DNA of 21,200 bases, taken from positions 1-21,200 of the forward strand of contig JAJZLW010000098.1 in assembly GCA_021850505.1 (NCBI GenBank). The letters run 5' to 3'. The position numbers and the translations under genes were made by a program. Of this stretch, positions 1-5,743 are shown piece by piece. Numbering within the stretch: position 1 is the stretch's first letter; every line of letters starts with the position of its first letter. The stretch comes from Thermoplasmata archaeon (lineage in GTDB: Archaea; Thermoplasmatota; Thermoplasmata; Thermoplasmatales; Thermoplasmataceae). Under the pieces are notes generated by a model, which was not told the DNA's origin, made no database searches, and was given only the letters and a program-made list of their open reading frames with translations.

Positions 1-1046
1 GTGTCAGAACCCTGCTGAAGGCATACGGCGCCAACCTGATCGAGGGTACCGGGGAAATAGTCGATGCGAACCATGTCAGGGTATCGGATGCCGTGTATGA
101 ATGCGAAAACATTGTTATTGCGACAGGATCCAGCCCGATCACCCTGCCTGGATTTGACTCCGTCATTTATAACAGGGAATTCCTTGATCTTGATAAGATA
201 CCGGAGAAAATCGCTATCATCGGTGGCGGATACATAGGTGTTGAATTGGGTACAGCTATGCGAAAAATGGGTTCAGATGTTACCATAATTGAGATGATGG
301 ACTCAATTCTTCCCGGGATCGATCGCGATCTTTCTTCAGTTGTTCACAAGAGGCTCCTTTCGCTTGGCGTCAAAGTGATGCTCAGCAAAAAGGTGCTGGG
401 AGTGTCAGGTTCTCCTGGAGCTGTTATAATGCTGGAAGGAGGAGAAAAGATAGAGGCAGAAAAGGTTCTGATGACTGTCGGCCGGAAACCTAATACGACT
501 GGATTCGGCCTCGATAAGATACATGTTCAGATGGACGGCAGGTTCATCAAGGTAGACAAGCACATGAGGACAAGCGTGCCGAATGTATACGCTATAGGTG
601 ATGTTGCAGGTCAGCCCATGCTTGCGCATAAGGCATATTACGATGCAGATGTTGCTGCTGACAATATATGCGGCGAGGACAGGGAATCAGATTACAGGGC
701 AATGCCGATTGTTGTATATTCTGATCCTGAGATAGCATATACAGGAAAGAAGGGCGAGAAGGAGACGTTCTTCCCAGTTGCTGCCAATGGAAGGGCACTT
801 GGAATGAATTCAAATGCAGGTGCATACAGACTATATTACAACGAGGGAGGCACGATTACAGGAGGAGGCATCGTATCGCCACATGCTTCAGAGTTGATAA
901 GTGAAATCAGCCTCGCGGTTGAGTCAGGTCTTTCCCTTATGGACATAGGTATGACAATACATCCGCATCCCACTTTGTCTGAAGGCGTTCATGAATCGGC
1001 AGAGGGTGGTTATCGTAAGCAGCTCCACTACAAATCTGTCGGTTGA
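1..1046 (+). CDS. lpd: Dihydrolipoamide dehydrogenase (E3), 5' end cut off by the window
   Basis: This is the FAD enzyme that reoxidises dihydrolipoyl groups on 2-oxoacid dehydrogenase E2 (or glycine-cleavage H) with NAD+. The reading frame is open from base 3, so about 347 codons are visible and roughly 110 N-terminal residues, including the FAD-binding fold and redox-active CxxxxC, lie upstream. Visible are the NAD-binding loop GGGYIGVELG (near base 222), the second FAD-contact motif AIGDVAGQPMLAHKA (near 591), and the C-terminal dimerisation domain ending in HPHPTLSE, whose His/Glu pair completes the partner subunit's active site. The end of the gene overlaps lipB. From memory, Thermoplasma acidophilum places its E3 gene last in an E1-alpha/E1-beta/E2/E3 operon, so E2 is the likely gene just upstream of this window. 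Other flavoprotein disulfide reductases share the fold, but HPTLSE and the lipB neighbour favour Lpd. Confidence 0.93.
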   Translation, partial: VRTLLKAYGANLIEGTGEIVDANHVRVSDAVYECENIVIATGSSPITLPGFDSVIYNREFLDLDKIPEKIAIIGGGYIGVELGTAMRKMGSDVTIIEMMDSILPGIDRDLSSVVHKRLLSLGVKVMLSKKVLGVSGSPGAVIMLEGGEKIEAEKVLMTVGRKPNTTGFGLDKIHVQMDGRFIKVDKHMRTSVPNVYAIGDVAGQPMLAHKAYYDADVAADNICGEDRESDYRAMPIVVYSDPEIAYTGKKGEKETFFPVAANGRALGMNSNAGAYRLYYNEGGTITGGGIVSPHASELISEISLAVESGLSLMDIGMTIHPHPTLSEGVHESAEGGYRKQLHYKSVG

Positions 1047-1653
1047 TCTCGGGATAATCGAATATACGAAATGTCTGGAGCTCCAGAGAAAGCTTGTTTC
1101 GTTGAGGCGATCATCCGTTATACCGGATATCCTCCTTTTCCTGGAACATGATCCGCCTGTATATACCATCGGCAGAAAGGCAGATCCATCGAATTTCCCC
1201 GGAATTGATCCAGTGAAGACAGAGAGGGGCGGGGATATAACATTCCATGGCCCAGGACAGCTTGTCATATACCCAATATTTGACATGCGGATGGATGGAA
1301 GAAAGGATGTCAGGCTGTTTGTTCACAGGATCGAGAAGGCAATCATTTCCGGGCTGGCTGCTTTAGGGTTGGAAGCTTATGTAGGTGAGGAGCCGGGCAT
1401 ATGGGTTGATGACAAGAAAGTTGCATCACTCGGTCTTGCAATCGATGATTATATTTCGTATCATGGAGCTGCCATAAATTATTCTCCTGAGATCCTGCAA
1501 GGTTTCTCCAGGATCCGGCCATGCGGACTTGATCCACAAAATATGGGTTTCGTGGATTCAAAAAGAGATGTTATAAAGGATAAGATGCTGCTTTCATTCG
1601 GAGAAGAATTTGGTGAATTCGCAGCAGTGGAAAAGGATCTATTATTATTTTGA
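991..1653 (+). CDS. lipB: Octanoyltransferase (lipoyl/octanoyl-[carrier] protein ligase LipB)
   Basis: LipB moves an octanoyl group onto the lipoyl-domain lysine of E2 or H protein, the first step of lipoate assembly. All family hallmarks are present in 220 residues, a normal length: RGGDITFHGPGQ at residues 79-90, the conserved Lys143 in DKKVASLGL, the distal HGAAIN at 159-164, and catalytic Cys178 in RPCGLDP. The ATG at 991 has GAAGG 5 nt upstream. The only later start before the conserved core is GTG at 1006, so the overlap with lpd is 56 or 41 nt in a different frame, indicating cotranscription and probably translational coupling. Adjacent E3 fits lipoylation of a 2-oxoacid dehydrogenase complex. 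Archaea generally lack the bacterial fatty-acid synthase that supplies octanoyl-ACP, so the physiological donor is unclear. The 3' end overlaps the convergent adenosyltransferase gene by 9 bp. Confidence 0.93.
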   Translation: MNRQRVVIVSSSTTNLSVDLGIIEYTKCLELQRKLVSLRRSSVIPDILLFLEHDPPVYTIGRKADPSNFPGIDPVKTERGGDITFHGPGQLVIYPIFDMRMDGRKDVRLFVHRIEKAIISGLAALGLEAYVGEEPGIWVDDKKVASLGLAIDDYISYHGAAINYSPEILQGFSRIRPCGLDPQNMGFVDSKRDVIKDKMLLSFGEEFGEFAAVEKDLLLF

Positions 1654-2187
1654 GCCTGATGTCTTTCTCAACTCCCAGATCCTCTCCCTGAAGCCAAGCC
1701 TCTTATTCGCCACAAGTGCCATCATGAAGAGCAGTGAGGAGAGGCGGTTTGCAAACTGCAGAATAACTGGATCAAGGTGGGATGACGAATTGAGGCCAAC
1801 AACCGAACGCTCAAGTCTCCTGGCGACAACCCGGGACATGTGAAGTGCCACAGACTCCTCTGATCCTCCGGGGAGGACAAAAAGGTCTATCCTGCCGATC
1901 TCCTCCCTGTATCTTAAAGTCCTTTCCTCTACCCATTCAACATCCTTTTTTGTGACAATTCTGCCTGTCCCCTCAATCAAGATGTGTTCACCCATATTGA
2001 ATATGAGTTCCTGGCATCTCTGCAGATCTGATGTAATATCTTCCCACTTTGACTTGACTATGGAAAACCCGAGTGAGCTGGAGGTTTCATCAATCATACC
2101 TTCGACCTCGACGGCAATGGACGATTTGGTCATCCTCTCGCCCCCCTTTGACTCAGTCTCTCCGGAATCACCCTTCCTTGTAAACAT
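1645..2187 (-). CDS. Cob(I)alamin adenosyltransferase, PduO type
   Basis: The enzyme transfers the adenosyl group of ATP to cob(I)alamin, producing adenosylcobalamin for enzymes such as methylmalonyl-CoA mutase or ribonucleotide reductase. PduO-family motifs appear in order: N-terminal TRKGDSGETE (phosphate loop), KSSIAVEVEGMIDETSSSLG, LPGGSEESVALHMSRVVARR with paired arginines before ER, and NRLSSLLFMMALVAN. It is 180 residues, the usual size, and cytosolic. I place the start at ATG 2187 because family members begin a few residues before TRxGD; a GTG lies two codons upstream at 2193. A TATA-like AATAATAAG centred about 26 nt upstream suggests leaderless transcription, although alaX ends only 50 nt upstream and readthrough is possible. 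Thermoplasma acidophilum Ta1434, as I recall, is this enzyme and also sits beside the E3 gene. Confidence 0.93.
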   Translation of the reverse strand: MFTRKGDSGETESKGGERMTKSSIAVEVEGMIDETSSSLGFSIVKSKWEDITSDLQRCQELIFNMGEHILIEGTGRIVTKKDVEWVEERTLRYREEIGRIDLFVLPGGSEESVALHMSRVVARRLERSVVGLNSSSHLDPVILQFANRLSSLLFMMALVANKRLGFRERIWELRKTSGSK

Positions 2188-2208
2188 AGTCACAATAATG
2201 CTTGCTTC

Positions 2209-2217
2209 TTATTATTG
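2209..2217 (-). promoter_or_regulatory. Candidate TATA box of the adenosyltransferase gene
   Basis: On the minus strand the sequence reads AATAATAAG, centred about 26 nt before ATG 2187. That is the expected archaeal distance for transcription starting at the ATG. The sequence is AT-rich, so chance is possible. Confidence 0.35.
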
Positions 2218-2237
2218 ATTGCACTAAATGTGTAAGA

Positions 2238-2957
2238 TCAGGAAAGTGTAATGTTGAGGCGCTTATTCCTTCGACCCTTGCTCTCTATTCCCGACAGCTT
2301 AAGTGCACCAACCTCTCTGGTATTGTTCACATGCGTACCGCCATCTGCCTGCATGTCAACACCCTCAATTTCTATTACCCTGACAACATCAAGTCTCTTC
2401 AAAAGTTCTCTTCCCGGGGCTGTTCTCGCCAGACCTTCGATTGATAACGCCTCAGCCTGATCAAGTTCCCGAATTCTTACCTGGTGCCCCTCAGATATTA
2501 TTCTGTTTGCCTCATCAATAATTTTTTCTGCGATTTCTCGAGTAAAATCCTGAAAATCGAAATCCACCCTCGCCCTGTCCTGATAAATCTGAGAACCTGT
2601 TATCAGACCAAAGTTTTCCGGGTTATGATGCACTACGGCATCTATTATATGGATTGCAGTGTGATATTTCATGTGTGAATATCTTCTGCTCCAATCGATC
2701 TCCATGTGGCATTTGTCCCCCGGTGAAAGTTTAACATCGCCCTCTATTCTGTGAAATACATCATCATCCTTCTTTGTGACATCAATAACTCTTAGATCAG
2801 AACCATTCCATTTTATGGTGCCAGTATCATTTGGCTGGCCGCCGCCGGTTGCGTAAAAAACGGTTTTATCAAAAACAAGTCCGGAATCATCAGCTTTTTG
2901 GAATATTGCGTCAGCACTCTTAATATAAGAGTCTTTGAGGAAAATCTTTTCTGTCAT
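2238..2957 (-). CDS. alaX: AlaX-M type alanyl-tRNA editing hydrolase
   Basis: This free-standing relative of the AlaRS editing domain hydrolyses Ser-tRNA(Ala) (and Gly-tRNA(Ala)), acting in trans as translational quality control. At 239 residues it has the medium (AlaX-M) architecture: an N-terminal beta-rich domain with the glycine-rich motif GGGQPNDTG (residues 38-46), then the zinc-binding editing core with HTAIH (His99, His103) and GGTHVNNTREVG (206-217). The canonical second zinc motif is Cys-x3-His; here the Cys position is Asp205 (ADGGTH, His209). The start ATG at 2957 is the first in frame. A TATAAAA-type box lies about 40 nt upstream, giving a short leader. It precedes the adenosyltransferase on the same strand with a 50-nt gap. 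Assignment to the family is secure; exact substrate preference is not visible. Confidence 0.92.
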   Translation of the reverse strand: MTEKIFLKDSYIKSADAIFQKADDSGLVFDKTVFYATGGGQPNDTGTIKWNGSDLRVIDVTKKDDDVFHRIEGDVKLSPGDKCHMEIDWSRRYSHMKYHTAIHIIDAVVHHNPENFGLITGSQIYQDRARVDFDFQDFTREIAEKIIDEANRIISEGHQVRIRELDQAEALSIEGLARTAPGRELLKRLDVVRVIEIEGVDMQADGGTHVNNTREVGALKLSGIESKGRRNKRLNITLS

Positions 2958-2993
2958 TGTTTTTGAAATGTTTTATTCGATAATAACTCATCG

Positions 2994-3001
2994 TTTTATA
3001 A
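2994..3001 (-). promoter_or_regulatory. Candidate TATA box of alaX
   Basis: TTATAAAA on the minus strand is centred about 40 nt before the alaX ATG, predicting a transcript start near 2971 and a leader of about 14 nt. The match to an archaeal TATA box is good; no mapped start supports it. Confidence 0.42.
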
Positions 3002-3232
3002 TGAACTAAATGTTTGACCGGTGGCGTTTTCATCCATCATCGATAAGCTAAAAGAATCAACCAATGCCAATGAAGGCTCCGGTATTGTCATGCTCGTTAT
3101 TTAGAGGAAAACGTTTGTCGCAACTATATTTTGCAGTTTGACGATCCAATCTCATGTTTTCACAATCATCCATTCAATTTTGCTTTCCATTCAGCGAATA
3201 ATAATCTCTTTCTTATTACGTAATTCAAGAGA

Positions 3233-3243
3233 CTTTATAAAAA
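3233..3243 (-). promoter_or_regulatory. Orphan TATA-like element inside the intergenic gap
   Basis: On the minus strand it reads TTTTTTATAAA followed by GTCTC, a strong archaeal TATA match with no gene correctly spaced behind it. The nearest ORF is a 12-codon ATG ORF beginning at 3190. The element also reads well on the plus strand (CTTTATAAAAAAA), so orientation is not certain. Confidence 0.3.
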
Positions 3244-3385
3244 AATCAACTCCGAAATTTTCAGGCTTCTTTTCAGGAATGAATCTGCCCTATTAGATGC
3301 CCAGATATCTGGTTGCCTAGGATAACACAGGTGAGGCCAGATCTTAAAAAAAACATTGAAATTGCTACCTGAACCTATCATCGTA

Positions 3386-3420
3386 AGGAAAAATGCCAAT
3401 CTTCCGGAAGATCTAATTGG
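3386..3420 (-). terminator. Possible terminator of the lactate monooxygenase-like gene
   Basis: Downstream of the stop codon (minus strand) lies a perfect 14-bp palindrome ATCTTCCGGAAGAT (3399-3412), extended by flanking CCAA/TTGG, then ATTTTTCC. A further T8 run occurs near 3346-3354. Archaeal termination relies mainly on oligo-T, so the T runs may matter more than the hairpin. Confidence 0.35.
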
Positions 3421-3442
3421 ATGAAATTGCCTTAAATGCAAT

Positions 3443-4600
3443 TCATATCCTAATGATAGAGTCTCTTGACAGTTGGGAAGGCGAATTGAAGCCGGATAGA
3501 CCAAGTTGAAGATCCATCTCCGAAGTGATCTGGTTCAGATAGGCCTCAACTCCTCTCTGTCCGCCAGCGGCAAGGGCGTATGCATATGGCCTTCCGATCA
3601 TGACTGCTTTTGCTCCCAGTGATATTGCCTTCATGGCGTCAGCAGCATGTCTGATACCACTATCAAGAATAATGTCAACAGGCACTTTCTTTTTATCAGT
3701 TATCATCGACAGCGCGTCAATCGTGGAAATAGCACCATCCACCTGTCTTCCTCCATGATTTGATATGACAACTCCCTTCACACCTGCATCAATTCCAATT
3801 TCCACGTCCTCAGGATGGGTAATACCCTTGAGAATTACAGGAAGTTTGGTGAATTTTATTATTTCGGAAAGGTCCTCCCAGGAGAATTCCGGGTTAACAT
3901 ATACGGACAGGAATTTCATGACAGCACCCATCATATCCTGTTCAGGTTTTTTGTCCAGACCTGATAGGAAGACCTCATCTGAAACATAATTTGCAATGCC
4001 TTCTCCTTTGAGAAATGGCAGATATTCATTCTTAAGATCCCTTTCCCTCCAGCCAAGCATTGTCGTGTCAACCGTCACAACAAGTGTGGTATAACCTGAT
4101 TTCTCAGCCCTTCTTATCATATTCTTCACAAGTTCCATGTCTTTTCCCGGATAAAGCTGGAACCATTTCTCTGTTGCCGGTGCTGCCGCCGCCACTTCTT
4201 CAATCGTGTGTGAAGAAACTGTGCTCAGGGCAAATGGTATGCCGAAATTGCCTGCAGCTTTTGCAGCACCAATTTCAGCTTCATTATTGATTATAGACAT
4301 CACACCTATCGGTGCCAGGATAAAGGGTGTGGGTTGTCTGCGTCCCAACAAAGATATTGAAAGATCCCTGTCCCCCACATTCCTTAGATATCTAGGTCTG
4401 ATCTTCCATTTCTTAAAGGACTCAATGTTTTCCTTCAGTGTACTTTCAACCCCGGCTCCACCTTCAAGGTAACCCCATCCCCCTTCCGACATTTTCTGTC
4501 TCGCCAATCTCTTCCACTGTGCCAGGGATTGTGGAAATTCCCGATATGGATCGGTTAGACTATACCTTGCTGTCTGATATTTGAGACCAAGATTTGCCAT
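3443..4600 (-). CDS. FMN-dependent alpha-hydroxyacid oxidising enzyme, L-lactate 2-monooxygenase/oxidase-like
   Basis: A (beta/alpha)8 FMN enzyme that oxidises an L-2-hydroxyacid, most likely lactate, giving pyruvate or, for a monooxygenase, acetate and CO2. The 385 residues show YLEGGAG with Tyr44, the flavin-phosphate strand LAPIGV, FQLY (Tyr150), TVDTTMLGWRERD (Arg187), LPVILKG (Lys258), the catalytic SNHGGRQVDGA (His282, Arg285), and DSGIRHAADAMKAISLGAKA followed by GRPYAYALA. The GWRERD segment and the long insertion before His282 resemble mycobacterial lactate 2-monooxygenase more than glycolate oxidase or mandelate dehydrogenase. No signal peptide or heme domain, so it is cytosolic and probably O2-linked. 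The ATG at 4600 lies about 26 nt from a palindromic TATA core shared with the divergent gene. Substrate is inferred from family resemblance only. Confidence 0.85.
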   Translation of the reverse strand: MANLGLKYQTARYSLTDPYREFPQSLAQWKRLARQKMSEGGWGYLEGGAGVESTLKENIESFKKWKIRPRYLRNVGDRDLSISLLGRRQPTPFILAPIGVMSIINNEAEIGAAKAAGNFGIPFALSTVSSHTIEEVAAAAPATEKWFQLYPGKDMELVKNMIRRAEKSGYTTLVVTVDTTMLGWRERDLKNEYLPFLKGEGIANYVSDEVFLSGLDKKPEQDMMGAVMKFLSVYVNPEFSWEDLSEIIKFTKLPVILKGITHPEDVEIGIDAGVKGVVISNHGGRQVDGAISTIDALSMITDKKKVPVDIILDSGIRHAADAMKAISLGAKAVMIGRPYAYALAAGGQRGVEAYLNQITSEMDLQLGLSGFNSPSQLSRDSIIRI

Positions 4601-4621
4601 AAATTTAAGAATGGCAGAAAG

Positions 4622-4630
4622 TTATTAATT
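4622..4630. promoter_or_regulatory. Candidate bidirectional TATA element between the divergent genes
   Basis: TTATTAATT contains the palindrome ATTAAT (4624-4629). Its centre lies about 26 nt from the minus-strand ATG at 4600 and about 26 nt from a plus-strand ATG at 4652, and purine-rich stretches suitable as BRE lie on the far side in both directions. Either or both transcripts could start leaderless from it. Confidence 0.4.
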
Positions 4631-4651
4631 TTTTTTTGAGGTGATGAAGTA

Positions 4652-4669
4652 ATGTTATTATATCAATGA
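4652..4669 (+). promoter_or_regulatory. Candidate mini-ORF (MLLYQ) coupled to the disulfide oxidoreductase start
   Basis: A five-codon ORF runs from ATG 4652 to TGA 4667-4669. The TGA shares an ATGA overlap with the ATG at 4666. GAGGTGAT, a close complement of the archaeal anti-Shine-Dalgarno sequence, lies at 4638-4645, 6 nt before ATG 4652, and a TATA-like core lies 26 nt before it. The two signals imply different transcript starts, so the mechanism is unresolved. Confidence 0.35.
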
Positions 4670-5349
4670 ATAATGATGCGTGGATTACTATGCCGCTCGT
4701 AAGAGAAGAGGATCTTCAGTTTCTAAAAGAGGAGTTTAAAAAGTATCTCGTTGATAATGTTGAGCTCGTCGTTTTTTCATCAGAGAATGAGGACTGCAAA
4801 TACTGTAAGGAAGTAGTTCAGATATGCGATGAGTTATCCCAGACTTCAGACAAGATATCAACCAAAGTATTCATATACGAAAAAGACGGGGAAGAGGTCA
4901 GGGCGTTTGGTGTTGAGAAGTACCCAGCTCTGGTTGTAACAAAGTCCGGTGTCAAGGACGGCAGGGTAAAGTACTATGGAATACCATCAGGATATGAGTT
5001 TGGATCAGTAATAGAGGACATAAAGATGGTCTCATCAAATGAAACAAACATATCCTCAAAGGCCATGGAGATTATTTCAAAGATAGATAAACCGATAAAT
5101 ATCAAGGTGTTTGTTACAACGACATGTCCATATTGCCCGAGGGCAGTGGGGACAGCTCATAAGTTTGCGCTCGCAAACAGCAATATAACAGGAGAGATGA
5201 TTGAGGCAGGGGAATTCTCAACCGATGCCGGCAATTTTGGTGTTTCATCGGTACCGCATATAGTTATCAATGGGGATGTCCAGTTTGTTGGTGCAAGATC
5301 AGACGAGGAATTTGCAGAATTCGTTATGCAGGCATTCACTCATTCCTGA
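4666..5349 (+). CDS. Protein disulfide oxidoreductase (PDO), two thioredoxin folds
   Basis: PDO makes, breaks and shuffles disulfides in the cytosol of thermophilic archaea, usually recharged by a thioredoxin-reductase-like flavoprotein. The 227 residues form two thioredoxin domains, each with a redox pair: CKYC (Cys44/Cys47) and CPYC (Cys154/Cys157). Each has its downstream cis-proline (YPALV, VPHIV). The overall pattern (FVTTTCPYCPRAV, YYGIPSGYEFGSVIEDI) closely resembles the Pyrococcus furiosus enzyme. The start is uncertain: ATG 4666 has an ATGA overlap with a mini-ORF behind a strong ribosome-binding site, whereas ATG 4690 (219 residues, MPLVREED) aligns better with the Pyrococcus N-terminus and has TTATTATA about 31 nt upstream. 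No signal peptide. It is divergent from the lactate-oxidising enzyme, so a shared redox role is possible but unproven. Confidence 0.9.
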   Translation: MNNDAWITMPLVREEDLQFLKEEFKKYLVDNVELVVFSSENEDCKYCKEVVQICDELSQTSDKISTKVFIYEKDGEEVRAFGVEKYPALVVTKSGVKDGRVKYYGIPSGYEFGSVIEDIKMVSSNETNISSKAMEIISKIDKPINIKVFVTTTCPYCPRAVGTAHKFALANSNITGEMIEAGEFSTDAGNFGVSSVPHIVINGDVQFVGARSDEEFAEFVMQAFTHS

Positions 5350-5356
5350 ATATACC

Positions 5357-5365
5357 TTAAATATA
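5357..5365 (+). promoter_or_regulatory. Candidate TATA box upstream of the SCP2 gene
   Basis: TTAAATATA is preceded by CC and centred about 25 nt before the mini-ORF ATG at 5386 and about 43 nt before the SCP2 ATG. It probably drives the SCP2/hydratase/ABC gene cluster. Confidence 0.42.
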
Positions 5366-5385
5366 TTGCAAAATTCATAATATCC

Positions 5386-5400
5386 ATGAAGATATCTTGA
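5386..5400 (+). promoter_or_regulatory. Candidate mini-ORF (MKIS) just before the SCP2 gene
   Basis: ATG AAG ATA TCT TGA occupies 5386-5400 and stops three bases before the SCP2 ATG at 5404. Its ATG sits at the expected transcript start from the TATA-like box. No Shine-Dalgarno sequence precedes the SCP2 ATG, so reinitiation after the mini-ORF could explain translation of that gene. Chance occurrence cannot be excluded from one genome. Confidence 0.3.
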
Positions 5401-5403
5401 ATA

Positions 5404-5739
5404 ATGTCATCTTTTGATATCATAGTTGGAATGATAGAAAAGGCAAAGAGCCAGCCAGCGGTAATGGAGCAGGTCAAGGGGCCTTCCAAGACTTTTCAGA
5501 TCAGTCCGTCGGACTCTGATCATTATTTTGTCGTGGTTGGCGAAGGTAATATTTCTGTTAGCAAGGGCGACGGCACATCTCCGGCTGCCACAATATCTGC
5601 CACTGATTCTCTACTCTCTGATATTTTCTCAGGCAAGGCAGACGCTATTAGCGCATTCATGAGCGGTAAATTGAAGGTAAGTGGCGATATTTTCGGCGCA
5701 CAGAAACTAACCGATATAATGAAGAAAGCCGGGAAGTGA
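5404..5739 (+). CDS. SCP2 sterol-carrier-domain protein (lipid/acyl carrier)
   Basis: A 111-residue stand-alone SCP2 domain, a small fold with a hydrophobic tunnel that binds fatty acyl chains, acyl-CoAs or other lipids. The family pattern is clear: GEGNISVSKGDG near residues 46-57, ATISATDSLLSDIFSGKADAI in the middle, then the signature AFMSGKLKVSGDIFGAQKLT near 84-103. There is no signal peptide or membrane segment. The gene ends 4 nt before the hydroxyacyl-CoA dehydrogenase/hydratase fusion, so the two are almost certainly cotranscribed, and a role as an acyl-CoA carrier or shield for beta-oxidation intermediates is reasonable. The actual ligand in archaea, whose membranes lack fatty acyl lipids and sterols, is unknown. 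Confidence 0.88.
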   Translation: MSSFDIIVGMIEKAKSQPAVMEQVKGPSKTFQISPSDSDHYFVVVGEGNISVSKGDGTSPAATISATDSLLSDIFSGKADAISAFMSGKLKVSGDIFGAQKLTDIMKKAGK

Positions 5740-5743
5740 AATC

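Larger units (their letters stand above)
2958..3442. other. Gene-free intergenic region with palindromes and a TATA-like element
   Basis: About 485 nt separate alaX from the lactate monooxygenase-like gene, the longest gap in the window. I find no convincing protein: a 27-codon GTG-started ORF at 3021-3104 has no ribosome-binding site and no recognisable motif, and minus-strand ORFs are similarly short. The gap holds a strong TATA-like run (3233-3243), a 12-bp perfect palindrome CCAGATATCTGG (3301-3312), an A8 run (T8 on the minus strand) near 3346-3354, and a 14-bp palindrome (3399-3412). No tRNA cloverleaf, transposase remnant or tandem repeat is apparent. It could hold a small RNA or simply be decayed sequence. 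Confidence 0.6.

Noticed and set aside
3021..3104. A 27-codon GTG-started ORF in the intergenic gap, with another open stretch after its stop
   Set aside because: No ribosome-binding site, no family resemblance, and the opposite strand is equally open; not enough to call a gene or pseudogene.
3235..3504. An 89-codon minus-strand ORF at the end of the lactate monooxygenase-like gene
   Set aside because: It overlaps the real gene's 3' end in another frame, has no ribosome-binding site and shows no recognisable motif; the remainder lies in low-complexity intergenic sequence.
4641..4647. GTGATGA resembling a C box of an archaeal C/D guide RNA
   Set aside because: No matching D box (CTGA) or internal C'/D' pair follows; the bases are better explained as a ribosome-binding site.
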